From Rhipicephalus microplus (taxonomy: Eukaryota > Arthropoda > Arachnida > Ixodida > Ixodidae): 64,000 nucleotides of DNA. Positions 1-16,289 of this stretch are shown here, piece after piece. Both the position numbers and the translations under genes were made by a program. Location: NCBI RefSeq assembly GCF_043290135.1, contig NC_134700.1, forward strand, positions 237,244,088-237,308,087, given 5' to 3'. Numbering within the stretch: position 1 is the stretch's first letter; every line of letters starts with the position of its first letter. Under the pieces are notes generated by a model. The model made no database searches, was not told where the DNA came from, and saw nothing but the letters and a program-made list of their open reading frames with translations.

Positions 1-179
1 TTCCAGTCGTACTTCCACCTGCGTGGTCAGCATACCCACGGAGTGAATGATCAGTGGAGCGTGGCGTCTGTCCGTTCGATGCGTGCTCTAGTGTGATAGG
101 AGCGGATGGACGGATGGACAGATGAACGGACGGACACTTTGCCCCGCTCATCATTATTTACTCCGTGGATGTGCTGCGG

Positions 180-890
180 TTTTTTAAAGACGACAGTCTT
201 TCTGGAGACCTTCAACGCCAAATTTTTGGTCTCTGTACCTTTGTCTGTTTGTCCGTGGTAACGATATTCCAAAAGCCACTAAACGATACTTCAAACGGCC
301 AAGCCCATCCGCAGCGACCACCAATATTGCTCAAGCTTCAGCGTTCATACTTGTGTGATTGTCAATTAAAAAGCAATTATTAAGCATATCTGAGGCCCCA
401 TAACAACACGTCGATGTTTCGCATGTGTGTCTTTAACTAGAGAAGGCACGCACAACTGATTCTAAGGACAGGAGCGTTTATCGTGCTGCTCTGACAGTGT
501 AACGCGATGCTCAAAAAGGAATGTGTTTCCAACGCTTTGCTAAGACGACACGCTGGTGGCACCTGCCCGGCGCTTTGCGTGCTACACATTATCGCCTCCG
601 AGACAGGCACGCATCTTTCTCCGCGGGCGCGCACGCCTTCCTTCGTTTTCGAAGATAACTGCCAGAGCGCTCGTGCCTAACGTGCCTCGATGCACTCGTT
701 CGCCTTCACTGCACGGATCGAGGCTCTTTAACACAGCACTTCCAGAATACAAGTCACCAATTTTCTCGCGTAGAACATCAAGTAAACGTTTTGTTCAGAG
801 CTGTCTCTACACGCAAGACTATCATCGTATTTCGACGACATTTGCAGTGAAACATGCAGATACGGGGCCATTTTTTTCTGTACTAGCACT
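180..890 (+). repeat. Dispersed core repeat, copy A
   Basis: Matches the reverse complement of about 52,380-53,095 in order. Shared blocks include gaccttcaacgc, ccccatccgcag/gcccatccgcag, caccaatattgct, gagacaggcacgca, and a 3' block whose conceptual translation (RISTT-AV-HADTG-FF) is shared. Copy A shows no terminal inverted repeats within the window. No coding function is evident. Confidence 0.7.
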
Positions 891-3800
891 TATAAACTGG
901 AACATCCTATAGAATTCGCTAACCCTGTCAATTCTATTCTTCATATAGTTTTACCCCTGAGTTCACAAACGCTCCTCAAATCGACTTTCACCCTTCACTT
1001 AACAGAGTTGAGCAGTGCGCCGCCGCTCGGCCGAAAATGACGCTGCGCTACTCAATAATCGCAGCAGATCATCACTGATATGCAGTGACTCGCCGTTCTT
1101 AGAGATGGCGCTCCCATTGGCTTTCTTAAGTGAAGGTGGAGCGTTGAGGGAAGGGACGTTCTAGAATACGGTGGTTACTCTTCCAGAAATTTTCAGCCAA
1201 AAATAAAACTGCTTGTGATAACGTCGTGCATATGCTTATATCTTAATCACCGTTCATACTAGGCCGAAAACAGAAACCGTCTTTACGCAGTTTTTTTGCT
1301 ATTGTTTTAGTGAATGTTTTCACTAAACAACTCTCTTTGGGTTAGAGGAAAGCAGGTTGTTTTAAACTAGGTCATCGGAAGTGCATCGTTAAATGAATGA
1401 GATGCTTTGAAAATCAATCCAGTAAGGTGATTCGACGCTTTAAAATGTCTTTGACAGTGCGCGATTATCTGCTACGGACGCTCAAATAACATCTGACCTG
1501 CTGTTTCCAGTGTGCAAGCAGTCATTATTCCGCAGCATTTCCTACTACAGCTGCACAAGCTAATTTCGTCGCATAACGCAACAAGATTCGCAATGAAACG
1601 TTCTGTCGCTGACTGGCATTACTTTCATGCCTGAGGAAGTTTAAACTATACGAAACACCGGCGTATACTCGTTAGGTTAGCTTTGGCCCATCTTAGTGGC
1701 GCGTAAAATTAGCCCTGGTAATACGTCGCTCTGTAGTCTTGCATCATGCAAACCTTTACCGGTAGTGTGCAGGGAGCACCGTAGATGATATAGCCGCTGC
1801 ATTTTTCAGCCACTAAGGTCATGCGTATTCAATTTTTCAAAAAAAGTGTTCCAGGTGGTGGCGGCTGCACACGCTCCACTAAAAATGCGTTTCGCCCGAC
1901 TTGCAGGAGCCTAATTTTCTACCACAACCGGACTCCCACACGCTCGTTACATTATTTAACCTTAATGGCGTCGTTCTCATGACATTTACTCGGCGCTTTC
2001 CTATCAGCCATTTCGTAACTTTTAACCCGAAACAAATTGAGCCATGGACCTCCACGGCGTTTTCGGAAGGGACGCAAATGAAAACAACACGAACTAAGTG
2101 TTCGAACGCAGCCATTTTCTTGGTGTGCTCGTTGCGTATCGTCATGGCCGTGTCGCAACTATGTTACCAGATTGAATTCGACCCCTTCCTTCCTTCCGTT
2201 TCGCTCGAAACCCGACGGTTCACACAACCGCTGCCTCGGTAAGTACGAACGCACCCTGGCAGTTGGTGCATTTGCCGCGGGGCTTATAATGATTCCGACT
2301 GCGACGGATGAGGGGTCCAAAGCTGCGGCACAGATCGGCGGTGTAACGCAGTGAGCAACTATTTAGCGCGCACGCGCGCACAGGCCGCTGTAGCCCACTG
2401 CGGGCTATACGCGACCGGGTGGGTCGGCCCGGTCGCTAATGGTCGCACTTCTTCCTGATGCCCCCTTTCCCACACTCGCCTCAACCGCTTCCCGTACCGC
2501 AACTATAAGCTGGGCATTATAGAGCGGGCCGAGAGAAGGGCAGAAAGGAGCAGTCGGACGGCTGCATTCCCGCCGCTCTGCCGCAACCACGCTCGTGTGC
2601 TCCCCATTTGCGAGAACTGTGCATCTCTATATATATACACATACGGATGTGGGTGTGCGAGAGTCAAAATCCGGGTGCGGGAATCGGCCTACCTCTGCAC
2701 AATGCTCGCTCGATAGGAGCTCGGGTAAACTACGACGTTTTGTTTTCCGGTGCGTTGTTCAGACGGGAAGGCACAGGATGCGAGGCAATGGAACTTCCTG
2801 TGCGAACCATTGTTTGAAGGAAGAGGTGAAAAAAATAAACGATTAGGTGGGTCGCGTTGGTGCGGACTCTATGGTACAAATGTTCGTTGCGCTTAAACTG
2901 TTGAGAATTAAAAGCTTTACAGTGAGGGGGTGTCATTTGTGGGCTGAAACGGAATGCCAAATTAGTATACCAGTGCTTGCTGACGGACTATCTTACATTT
3001 CCGGGGTTGAGAACTTCGTGGTTTCACGTAGTTGAGCAGGAAGGTTTTTAGTAATGTGGAGTAACTCGTAGTCACAGATTTTGTACGTATTAACGCAAGT
3101 TCAGACTCCTTTACTACACGCTATTTAAGAAAATCTATACGTTCTCTTGTAGCCTACCCAATGCTATTCAAGCAACTGATGCATGGGAGGCTTTGCTTTG
3201 ACTTGGCTTCCACATTGGCTAACACCAATTTTGGCCCCACGGTAGTGGTAGCTCGCATTAGCAAGCTCTGGCCTCACAATTTTCGTAATAACTTGAAGGT
3301 TTAATTTTTCAGTGATAGTTGTTGCTTTGGTAGTCCATTGCATTTTTAGTACCCTACATTAGCACTACCAGAAAAACCAAAATCTTTACTTCCTTCCCCT
3401 CACGTTTCGGCGTCTCGAGTAGTACCCGCACTTTCGCAAAGAAGAGCAGGGTGGTCACGAGCCATATTTTCATGTTTTATTGCTGACATCTGTATTTCAT
3501 AATCATTCCATACATTGCTACATTTCCTGATACTACACACGGAGGCGGCGTCAGGATACGCTACGGGAAGGTTGGGACGAGTAGAGGGAGGCACCAACGA
3601 TAAGTGAGGTCCATCTGGGAGGGAGAATCGGCACAGGGACGGGAAGACATGTGCTTCGAAACAGCTCGGTCTACAACCAATCGTGGTGATACCAGAACCC
3701 ATGCGTACAATGGTGTACAGCCGATAAGGCATATGTTCCTGTGACGACACCACCCGCAGATTTGACGCAGAGAAAAACTGTGGCTTAAAGGTTTCTACCA

Positions 3801-4059
3801 TCAGGGGGATGTATGATACATGGGCAGACCTTTATTGTGTAGCTGAGTGGCCATTTGATGACATTTCACGGCGTTTTCATGCAGAAAAATCAGCGACAAG
3901 CACACCTATAAAGGTAGCTGGGTTGAGTTTAACCGTACACCGATTAAGAAGCTACATTTATTTGTTTTTTTATAGCGCCTTGGTGAGACAGCGAGAAACT
4001 TGTCCGTCAAACCTTAGAGCGAAACATCGTGATAACTAGCAAGGTTTTTTGTAAGATCA
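891..4059. other. No recognised gene; one CpG-rich patch
   Basis: AT-leaning sequence with short frames only. The exception is about 2,100-2,600, which is CpG-rich and contains a strong donor (gtaagt at 2239); see findings. The 133-codon frame at 3400-3801 (minus) has no recognisable domain. Confidence 0.5.
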
Positions 4060-4190
4060 CGTCAAAGAGAGAGAGAGAATTATTTTAATGGGGATCTGGA
4101 GAGGTTTGCCTGGTTTTTCACCTGACAGGCTACTCCATTTGCCGGGTGATGACACTGATATACACAATGATAAACGCACAACACATACAG
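4060..4190 (-). repeat. Possible LINE 3' tail, reverse orientation
   Basis: A GA run (4067-4078), then aattattttaatggggatct and ggagaggtttgcctgg. The complement has the order expected for a LINE 3' UTR ending in CT repeats. Weakly supported. Confidence 0.4.
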
Positions 4191-4282
4191 TTACATACAC
4201 GCGTAACAGTCACATGAATGAGTTTCCAAACAAGCTGATCCGCAATCAGTCAAAGGCTAATCTCAAGTGTTTTGAGGGGTGT

Positions 4283-4460
4283 CGTGGTAGACAAGTGACT
4301 AAGGTGCACGGCTGCTCACCCGAAGGTCGCTAGTTTGATCCCAGTCGCCGCGGTCACATTTTGGTGCAGGCGAAATGGTAGAAGCCCGTTTATTCTGCGA
4401 TGTCAGTGCCCGGTAAAGAACACCAGATAGTCAAAATATCCGAATACCCCCCCCCCCCCA
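4283..4460 (+). repeat. tRNA-derived SINE copy
   Basis: Begins with a tRNA-like head (gtggtagacaagtgacta) with a B-box-like agtttgatccc at 4332-4342, then a body containing gtcagtgcccggtaaagaac, and ends in a C run. RNA polymerase III A/B-box logic applies to such heads. It resembles the common ixodid SINE family (Ruka type, from memory). Confidence 0.65.
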
Positions 4461-6224
4461 CTACAGTCTCTCATATCTTGGTTTGAGCACCTAAAACCTT
4501 TAAAAATAAGTATTTTGAGAATGTACTGCGTCATGATAACTCACACAAAGGATTAGTAATATGTAATGCCACACTGATGCACGACAATGGCATTTCATCG
4601 CAATATTCAAGAATCGGACATTTGAGTCAATAATGACAGTATTGCAGAAACAATTAACTCAAATTATTTAAAGGAATACATTGTCACTCGAAGCTTTCTC
4701 ACATTTCCTGATGGTGCTGCTATGAAGCGTCCGAAGTTAGTCGCACTGCTTTGTGCAATCATTTCTTCTTTAAAAATGGTCATCGCGTGTCTTCACCCCG
4801 TGACATGGTTGAGCGGATGTCTAACGCTCCGCATTGTCGTTAGTCTTGGCGTTTTCCTTTCGACGTCGTTAGTGAGCGGTGTTATGTACTTCACGACTCC
4901 GAAGTTGTGTGCCTCACGACACATTCACATCGCGTGACATTGCGCACTGCATTGGGTCGAAGAGGAGGCAGCTTGTAGTTACTTGCATGACAATTCATTT
5001 TAAAGTTCACTTAAACTTTCTCTTCGGACACTCGACGACGCTCGTCAGCTATGAGAAAATAGCTGCATTGCTTCGCTCGCTGCTTTTTTCACCAAGGTAA
5101 AGTAATCTGACTCGTTCGTGCCTAAACACGATACTTTTCGCTCACTGAACTCAGCCGCAGCTTCCGCGGTGTTGTACGCTTTTAGCAGTGCCGAGGTTTT
5201 TCGGTGACCGGCGACTGTTTTCGCAACTACGCTGCCAGAAAGTTTCCTGTTACCGGAGATATAATTGTTTAATCGTTAGGCTCCCTGTGTGTGTCTCCTA
5301 TTTAATGTTTTATTCTCATTGGGCTTTCTGAAAACGCTAACTTTTTTTCTATGCGCCTAACGAATTGTTAGCCTGCGCTTGCAACTTAAAGCGAAACGTC
5401 ATGATTGCGAAAGTCTGAACCTCGAAAATTATAGTTCAACTTTTACGAGGCAAACTTTACGCGGCTGCGGTATTACGGCAGGTACGCGTACTCGTCGGCC
5501 AACCTGAAACTCGCGGCGTGGTTTTAATCCTGGCTCTGCTGGTTGCATTTCGATGCAGGAGATATGCTAGACACTGGAGTGCCTAGATATAAGTTAAGGT
5601 GTCTTTCATTGTCATGTCATAGTTCCTGCTAGTAAAGTCCCAGCACTTATTACTGATTCTTTTTTTCCTGTTTGAAGACGATAAATTCTTGAATAGCATG
5701 CTATCACCACGACGCTGACGAGAACATTAAGAAGGCCGATTTCTATGCACTTTCACGTGAATAAGTACACAACTTAATTTGTCATCACTTTTTTTTTTCC
5801 TTTTTTATCACGCCATTCTGCGTGTCGTGTAGTCAATCATAACCACACCTGCCTAACGTGTACGTCTTACCATGCACTCCTTCTTTGGCAAAAAAAAAGT
5901 TAAAAAATGACTCTTGACAATTTGTGGTGTCACACTTCTTTAAATGTAAGCTACACAACACTTACTAAGCCTATCAACACACATATACCTTCAACTTCCA
6001 TTCGACAGTCGCTTTCAAAGATTGTGAAATAACGAAGTGCAAAAAAAGTTGCAGAAAGTTCATGTTACTATAAATGCCCACAAGACATAGCGAACACTTC
6101 TCCGAGAGAAACGCAGCCCCTGTACAATGAGTTAATTTCGTCTGTCATAGTGGGTTTCGAGCTCTATTTGCACGGCGATAAGCAGTCAACTAGCTCGAGA
6201 GGTTCACCTCACTAAAATAGTTGG
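4461..6224. other. Nothing recognised
   Basis: AT-rich, with T runs and short frames; no splice-bounded coding signal or repeat that I can name. Confidence 0.5.
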
Positions 6225-6445
6225 TACGGTTCTGGGCGGCTCATTCAAAACGTCACGGGTTTGATCTCAGTCACGGCGGTCACATATCGTCATATATGCT
6301 AAATGCTGGAGTCTCGCGTCATGTTCTGCAATGTCATTGCACGCTAAAGAACACCAAATCGTCAAAATTCCCGAGCCCTGATCTACGGCGTGCCTTGTAA
6401 TTGTATTGTGGTTTTGCCACGTGAAACCCCGGCTTTTATCAAATA
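6225..6445 (+). repeat. Diverged tRNA-derived SINE copy
   Basis: A degraded head with cacgggtttgatctcagtc (B-box-like) and a body gtcattgcacgctaaagaac followed by gagccctgatctacggcgtg, ending tgaaaccccggcttttatc. Same order as the other SINE bodies but many substitutions. Confidence 0.55.
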
Positions 6446-8848
6446 GCTCAAGCTGTTATTCAAGACTATTAATCACTATTTTGCAATCTTTGCACGCATT
6501 CACAGCCAAAGAAATTTGATGTACCACTACAGAGATTCACCAATCAGTTTACCCTCGTATTTAATGTCAGTTTCAGCACGCTTTTCCACCGAACACACGA
6601 GTCTGGGTGTCTGACGATATTTTATAGATCGCAGTGATTGCATTTCTATCACATTACATCCCGTGATAGAGGCACACTCTGCGCAAAAGCAATGCTGGTG
6701 CTCTCGACTCTGGACTTTGTTTTTTTCTTTCTTGACCAACACGTCTGCATGCGGAGTTCTCCTGAAGTCTAATGTTTCTTTTTATTTCGCTATTCTTTAT
6801 TTTCACTCGCAAAGCAGTAGCGATGCGAAACGCCAGCATCGCCCTGGAGTGAAGTATACGCGATTATATGCGAGCCTTATCTCGCCATATTACGGTGCTA
6901 CCACGTTTTATTGGGTTACACTCGCAGAGTAATCTCATCTGCTAAAGCGCGACGTCTCGTCTTCGAGAAAAACCAGGCGCGCACGCGCATGCTAAGTACA
7001 AGACGCGCTCCTGTGAAGATGGGCACCATCGTATGAAAACACCAACGCGGTGATGCCGCAGGGATGCAACACGGAACCCGCTGCCTGTCTTAAATCAGAT
7101 GAGACGGCTTTTATGTCGCGAGCAAAAGCAAAGCGAGTTAGGGAAGGCAGCAACAGTTCGCTGGGTACTGTACGTACTACAGGTCATGGATCGTATGAAC
7201 GATCGCAGGGAGCTAGAAATGTCAAGTGGCGTTGAATAGCGATGCCTGTGATGAGTCGCGGAACAGCACATGCCCTCAATACTACTAGCGTAATGCAAAA
7301 CGGCTGATTCCACTACAGCCCAATACTTTGTGCTGTTGAGAAGTGCTATTATAAAGTAACCCGTACCTCCACCCACGCAATCACCCACACCTTCGTGCTT
7401 CATAATTTTTCATTCTCCATAGTGTTTCGAAAGCATCAATGCAATGACTGGCCTTGGAATACATGCGAAGTTCACTTGTTTCGCATCTTCATCACAATCT
7501 GCCTGTGTTAGCTGTACATTGTCGAACGGAAAACACTCCCAAGTACCTCATCCCTGCCTTGGGTCAGCCCAATGCATCACTCGTCCGCAAATTTTCTTGT
7601 CTGATCGAGTGGTCTATAGCACTTAAGCTACCACGCCTCATTTTCAGCTTTGCGCGCTCTATAATAACCCTAAACCCAACTTTTTTCTGGGTGTCAGCTA
7701 GAATTTAAACTATCGGCGATTTATCTCGTGATTCCGGGCGTCATATGTCTGTTTCCTGGTGTTTTTCTTTTGTTGTTGATTTGTTGTAGTGGTTGTTGTT
7801 TGTTTGTTGTTGTTGCTGTTGTACATGGGAGATGCAACAACACAATCGTGTTTAAATTTACGAAGTGTAAAACAAAAAAAAGTACTCAGTTTATTCGGTA
7901 CTCAAAGTACTCAAAGATCACTATTATTATTTCTTCATAATCAGTCGCACTTTTCACTTGCTAAAGCTGTTTTTTTTTAAATCTTGGATAAAGTACGTCA
8001 GGTTCGGTAAATAAAAGCCCACCTTGGTCCTTGATTGCGTTTGAATTCTGCGTGCTGAACAGAGGCACTGGGTCTCGAGAGAGTAGTTCTAATGGGCTGG
8101 TAGGTCTACTTATCTTGCACTAATAGTACACATAATCGTAATTTTATTAGTATACTAAGCTTGGGGCACAAGACAAAGGGGCAGTTAATACTTTTATTGT
8201 TTAGTAAATTACAGTAATGATATTGTAACAGTGTTGTGACATGGACGAAAGGAGCACACTTGATGTTCACATGAAACTGTTTGTTAGGACGGACTTGTGG
8301 CCAGGAAACTGAAGGTGAGATTACAGTAACACGCGGTCACTGATAGCGGCGAGCAGAGCATCGGCTGGCAATCAACTGACAAGCGACGAAGCGCAACGGC
8401 ATTCATACACGTGCCGTCGAATATTCTAGCGTTCTCGCTAGCAACCGCGTAGGTTCCAGAATAATGTGTAATGTTAGTGGGCGTACTTTTAACAAAACGA
8501 TCTACAACAGTTCTAAAGCTTTTCGGACACTGCAGGCGCGGTTTGCACTGGGAATGACTAACCGTGTAACGGGGTGATAACAAAACGTGAGAAAGGAATG
8601 TGTAAATTTTGAATGAGGGCCACGAGCACCTGGCGTATAGGCTGAAGTTGAAAAAGAAAAAAAAATATACAGATGACTTTTCAAAAGCGAAAGTAGTGAC
8701 GTCATGAACATGCCACCTCGTCTTCTGGTATAGTTTTTCTCAAGAACGATTAGCGCGACAGTGTAAGTTATAACTCCAAGAGCTGTCGTAAACTATTGAA
8801 CGTAGATGCCCATTGAAGTTGCACAAAAAAAAAATGCTTGAATATAAA
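6446..8848. other. Nothing recognised apart from low-complexity TTG repeats
   Basis: A (TTG)n-like stretch at about 7,762-7,822 produces a spurious hydrophobic frame. No gene supported. Confidence 0.5.
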
Positions 8849-8884
8849 CACGGCCGCTGGATAGTTTTTTATCCAGCGGCCGTG
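8849..8884. repeat. Perfect 15-bp hairpin
   Basis: CACGGCCGCTGGATA, a 6-base T-rich loop, then its exact inverse TATCCAGCGGCCGTG. GC-rich arms in AT-rich surroundings. Confidence 0.85.
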
Positions 8885-11274
8885 ATACGAGTGTCTTTGC
8901 AGTAAATGACTTTTTTATTTTACCCGAGCCAATCAGGCACTTGTCATCTCAATTGTAGTACCGAATAGCCTAGAGAAAATGTCAAAGGAAAAAAAGGGAT
9001 GTTGTCCAGGTGGCGCCCGGTTTGCAATCTTAAGGATGGGGGAGAAAAGGGGGTAAATATTAAAGAAGGAATGACGACAGCTAATACGCCCGCATGTAGA
9101 AGTGTTCGCCGAGCATACTCCGGTTTTCAAACTGCGGACTACCACTGTACAGTACAGAATATACGGTTCGGCTTCGACTGTCTTGGGTAGACTACAATGC
9201 ATACAACTAGCTCCAAGGTATGCAGGGCGTGCAATGCAACCAGCTTAGCCACTGACGATGCGTATGAGCTAAGCAAGTGTAAACATTTGCTGATCAAAAA
9301 GGGGCCTGAATACGAATGTCTTGAAATCTGAGATGTCACAATTAAGTTTCGGTGGAAAAGTTTCAGCAAGAAATGCACATTTGCGTAATTTTTTTTTTCG
9401 AAAAAGTGTCTTACCAGCTCCTATACATGAGTACTTAATGAACATTTTGAAAATCTCAAATAGTAGTCCGATGTAATCGGCTAATTTTTCTAAGAAACCA
9501 TTATCTATATACTATAAAAATTTAAAACCCCGCTGATTGCGCAGTCTGAGTCTAAAACTAGTACCCATTACTTCAAGCTGTTGAGAACGAACGACTGTGA
9601 TATTTTTTTTATACAAAGCCCATTATCAGCACTGTATGTTGCCTTCCTCTTCAACTTTATTTTGCTCCTAGAACCTCCCAGTCTGCTTTTAGATGTTTCT
9701 GGTACTTGATTGAAGCCGCGCTTTTTTTTACTTTATTTATTGATATTTCTTTTTCTAACGTCTGTACTTTCACTGCTTCTATTCTTAGAAAAACCCGATA
9801 TCCCGACCCCGTCCAACACACGCTCTTTGCAACGGCTAAAGAGTTGCGATGACGAAAAAAAATATCGTAGCTTCGATCTTCCTTCCTACTGCACCGACTG
9901 TGTGTTCAATGGCGAAAAATGGGAATAAATTCCGCAGCGGTCGAAATTCACCGAAACTTTTCGAGAAACTTCTAGCGCGCTAAATCTATTCCGAGCATTT
10001 TTTTTTTTCGCCATGCGCAGCTCATGGGTTCTTGTGCCGAGAGCCGCCTATTGCGCAAGGACGCATATGAAAAAAAGTTTCGTTAAAGTATGTGTGGATG
10101 GGATATCGAATACTCTTCTGTCTTATGTGCAATCCTGTGGTGCCATCTCGTACCGGTGAGCTGTATTTCGACTCGCCCACAAACTTTATTAAAGCTCTGC
10201 GTCATTTCTGACAGCCACGTCGTATACGTGTCGCTAGCTCACCAAACTTTGAGTCCCAGTACAGCACTATACACTCAACTAAAACACAAAAGCGAGGAAA
10301 AAATGAAAGTCTCGTGACTTGCTTTTCGCACCAAGCTGCGCAAGCGCCCTTGCGTCATGAACAGCGTGCCAGCAGACTCCTCAGGTTTACACTTCGCTTG
10401 GTTAGGTCTCAGCCAATCGGAAGAAATAACGCCGAGGCGTTTTGCATTTATATTGAACAGGAGCGCAATTCAATGCGCATACGGCGCGCCGTGATGTGTG
10501 GCTGTGGCAGCGAAGAAAGTGCGAAAGCCAGTTGTGAAGAAACATATTTACACCGTATGGACCCGGGCCTATGTCGCCATCCTGGGTGCTTTCAATAACA
10601 TAAGACAAGTGTTTGTTCTTCAGCTGAGTGTGTGTGCTTTTAAATATTTTTTTGGTAGGGGGGGGGGCTATTTTGCCACCGTTGTTCAAAGTGGTAGCGG
10701 AAGGTGTGTATGAGGCATCGAATGTTAGCTTTCTACGACGCGAGAGAATTAAAAGCTCTCATAAAAACCTTCAGTGTACTTGGCCACTGTCAATATTTGT
10801 TCCGCTTTTAACAACAGCGTTTTTTTCTTTCACTTTTCGAGAAGGAAGCACGTTTCATGCAATGTCGACTTGTGGTAGAATGCAAATTAGTTTTGTGCCA
10901 GTAGTTTTTTCCCACTTCTGGAGTGGTTATTTTCCTAATTAGATTTCTCGCTTTTGCGAAACATGCTGCTTCAAAGCTGTATACGTCCGCTATTTTACAT
11001 TTGCAATTCATTTATGTTTTTTTCCTGAACGAAAATTGTATGGAGAGTGTTTCCTTGAGTTCGCCGAAATAAGCCACCATACTCGCTGAACATTGCTATT
11101 CAAAAAAAATCTGCTGATTAGGTAAACGAAATCGCCGCGCATATTCAGTGCTGCATATACAATGAACTCAAACGCCTGCGATATTGAAGCCATCATTGTA
11201 AAAATGCTTTGTTAGATGGTTGGTTCACTTTAGCGCACTTCGTTTGCATCCTGTTTTACTTAGCCAGTAACAGG
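8885..11274. other. Nothing recognised
   Basis: AT-rich, A and T runs, a 10-base G run at 10658-10667. Short frames without domains. Confidence 0.5.
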
Positions 11275-11441
11275 CTGCGGCGGCTGCATTTCCGATGGAG
11301 GCGGAAATGTTGTTGGCCCGTGTGCTCAGATTTGGGCGCACGTTAAAGAACCTCAGGTGGTCGAAATTTCTGGAGCCCTCCACTACGGCGTCTCCATAAT
11401 CATATGGGGGTTTTGGGACGTTAAACCCCCCATATCAATCA
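11275..11441 (+). repeat. SINE body, 5'-truncated
   Basis: cggcggctgcatttccgatg ... gcgcacgttaaagaacctca ... gagccctccactacggcgtc ... gacgttaaaccccccatatc. Near-consensus body of the ixodid SINE, lacking the tRNA head. It sits 70 bp before the CG/TG microsatellite. Confidence 0.75.
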
Positions 11442-11512
11442 GTTAGCAAGTAACAAAGACATCCAAATCTGCAAATTGCTATTCGTTTGCTCGTCGCTAT
11501 TTTGGCTACCTT

Positions 11513-14394
<2,882 letters not shown>

Positions 14395-15355
14395 TTAGAA
14401 TTTTTTTCTCCTTGTGCATAGCACATCATCAGCACTACTTAAGATCAGGATTATCTTGTCGTTCGAAATGTATATTGATGCTCGGATAGAACAGCATGGC
14501 AGTAGAACATTGCTTCGACTGAATGTACGAGCCAGATTCATAAGACAAGCCAAAACTTCAGCAAAGGCCACATTCTCACCTTCCAGTGGATTCCTGCGCA
14601 CTGCGGCGTAATGGAAAATGAAGTTGCAGACGCTGAAGCTAAGATTATTAACCAGCGACCCCGAAGTTCGCATTCAGTTTTCACGGCCAGACACGATCGC
14701 TCTGCTTTGGTGCATAATGCTCAACTCGACGCTCATGCACTGCACGAAGCTGAGTGACGACACCAGGGATTACAAAATGGGACCTGGAAATGGGATTACG
14801 CATGCCTCATGAATGAAAACGACACGTCGCAAGTCTGATTAATATGGCAGTCGTGTTCGTATGTCCTTCACAAGATGCTATGCTCATATTATCGGCTGTA
14901 GTGACGCTGGTCCTAATTGTGAGCACTGTGAAATGCCAGAAACTCCACGGCGCATATTTTCTACCTGCCAAGTAAATGCAGGTGAACGACAGCAATCGAT
15001 AACTTTTACTGAGGGACTGCACAATACGCCACTAACCCATGAGGTTCTGCTGGGTCCTTAGCATGATACCAACAGTGCATTGGTGGTCATAAGAGCGGTG
15101 ATAGCTTTTCTCAAAGCCACGGGACTGGATGCGCGTCTATGGCACTGTGACAACCTGACTGAACTGTACGTACTCACCAGCTTGCCTCCCCATCGTTATG
15201 CATTACTCTTTGGTCCCTGTTCTCCTCCCACAATATAGAGTGCAACAGAGCCGGCTAGAGCGCACTATCGCTCAGGCCGACCCCTCCTCGCCTCTCTGTG
15301 AATAAACTTCTCTATCTCTCTCTCTTTCTCTCTGTCTCTCTCTCTCTCTCTCTAC
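14395..15355 (+). pseudogene. Degenerate 5'-truncated LINE ORF2 tail with 3' UTR
   Basis: A decayed RNase H end is readable (FTFQWIPAHCGVMENEVADAEA in pieces near 14,572-14,645). It is followed by a Cys/His motif (CSDAGPNCEHCEMPETPRRI near 14,890-14,960) and the C-terminal AVIAFLKATGLDARL near 15,090-15,140, equivalent to AVLCFLRTTGLCDHL in the full LINE. The 3' part ends in aataaac and a CT microsatellite (15,312-15,354). Multiple stops and frame changes. A related but different I-like family. Confidence 0.75.
15312..15354. repeat. CT-rich microsatellite
   Basis: Interrupted (CT)n at the 3' end of the degenerate LINE fragment; likely grown from the LINE tail. Confidence 0.85.
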
Positions 15356-16289
15356 ACCAGTCTGAGGATGTTCATCAGAAGCTCCTGTACTACCTTTTTT
15401 TTTATTTGAACATACTGCTGGCTTTTCACGGCCCATGCAGGAGTGGAGAAAAGAAAATACATAACTAAACATCGAAACAAAATACATAAAAAATAAGAAG
15501 ATAAAATGTCAACAGCTCCAATTCAAATTGTACACACTGTACTAAGTTCATAAATCATTGAATGGTGTTACAGCACACAATTAACTCCACACCGTTAACA
15601 GCACACAGTTAATTCCAACAGCACTTACGATTCGCGAAGCAGGATCTTGCAGCGCACAACCTTCGTAACGCTTTGAACATGGGAGATACGCAAGCGGAAT
15701 AAAAGAAAAGCCTTTGGAAAGCTTTTGAAACAAGTGTTCCTATATGCGTCATAAAACACCCGGCACATAGCCTCTGCTAAGGTATCTGCTTACATTTCCG
15801 GAAGACACAGTTCGCGTCTTCTTGAGTTCATGCCAGTCACATGACTGCCACGCGCAGAAAAGGCTCGCATTATGGCCACAGAAAATTCAATTCTGCTTTA
15901 AACCAGCGAATGGTGCGCGCCATACAATAGGCGTATACTGTAATAAGCGTTCAAGACGGGATACACTGAGCTGCAATGCCCCCGTTATAAAAGTTACAGG
16001 GTATCGTTCAGTACTTTTCCCAACTGTTGTAAAACGTCAAGGCTATCATACCGTCAAGCAGTGCAGCATGTGTAGTGTGCTGTGTTTGGATTTGTACAGC
16101 GAGTGTGGACGAGGTGGCTTTTGGGGATGACATTATACGGCTGCACTGCTCTTCAAGAGACGTAGGTCTTTACCTTCTCCCATCGCATATTCATCATTAC
16201 TCGTAAATTTATGTGAAAGGCCCTAGTACACGAAGACTTACCCTGCTCCTTCTGAGGAGGTGGTGGTTTATTTTGTTCTTTTTCAAAGC
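15356..16289. other. Nothing recognised
   Basis: Includes two near-identical short blocks (cacacaattaactcca/cacacagttaattcca at about 15,573 and 15,602). No gene supported. Confidence 0.5.

Noticed and set aside
3400..3801. 133-codon minus-strand frame
   Set aside because: No domain and no splice signals; probably chance or an old repeat.
7728..7980. Signal-peptide-like hydrophobic frame (Leu/Val/Cys-rich)
   Set aside because: Generated by a TTG/GTT low-complexity stretch rather than a real leader.
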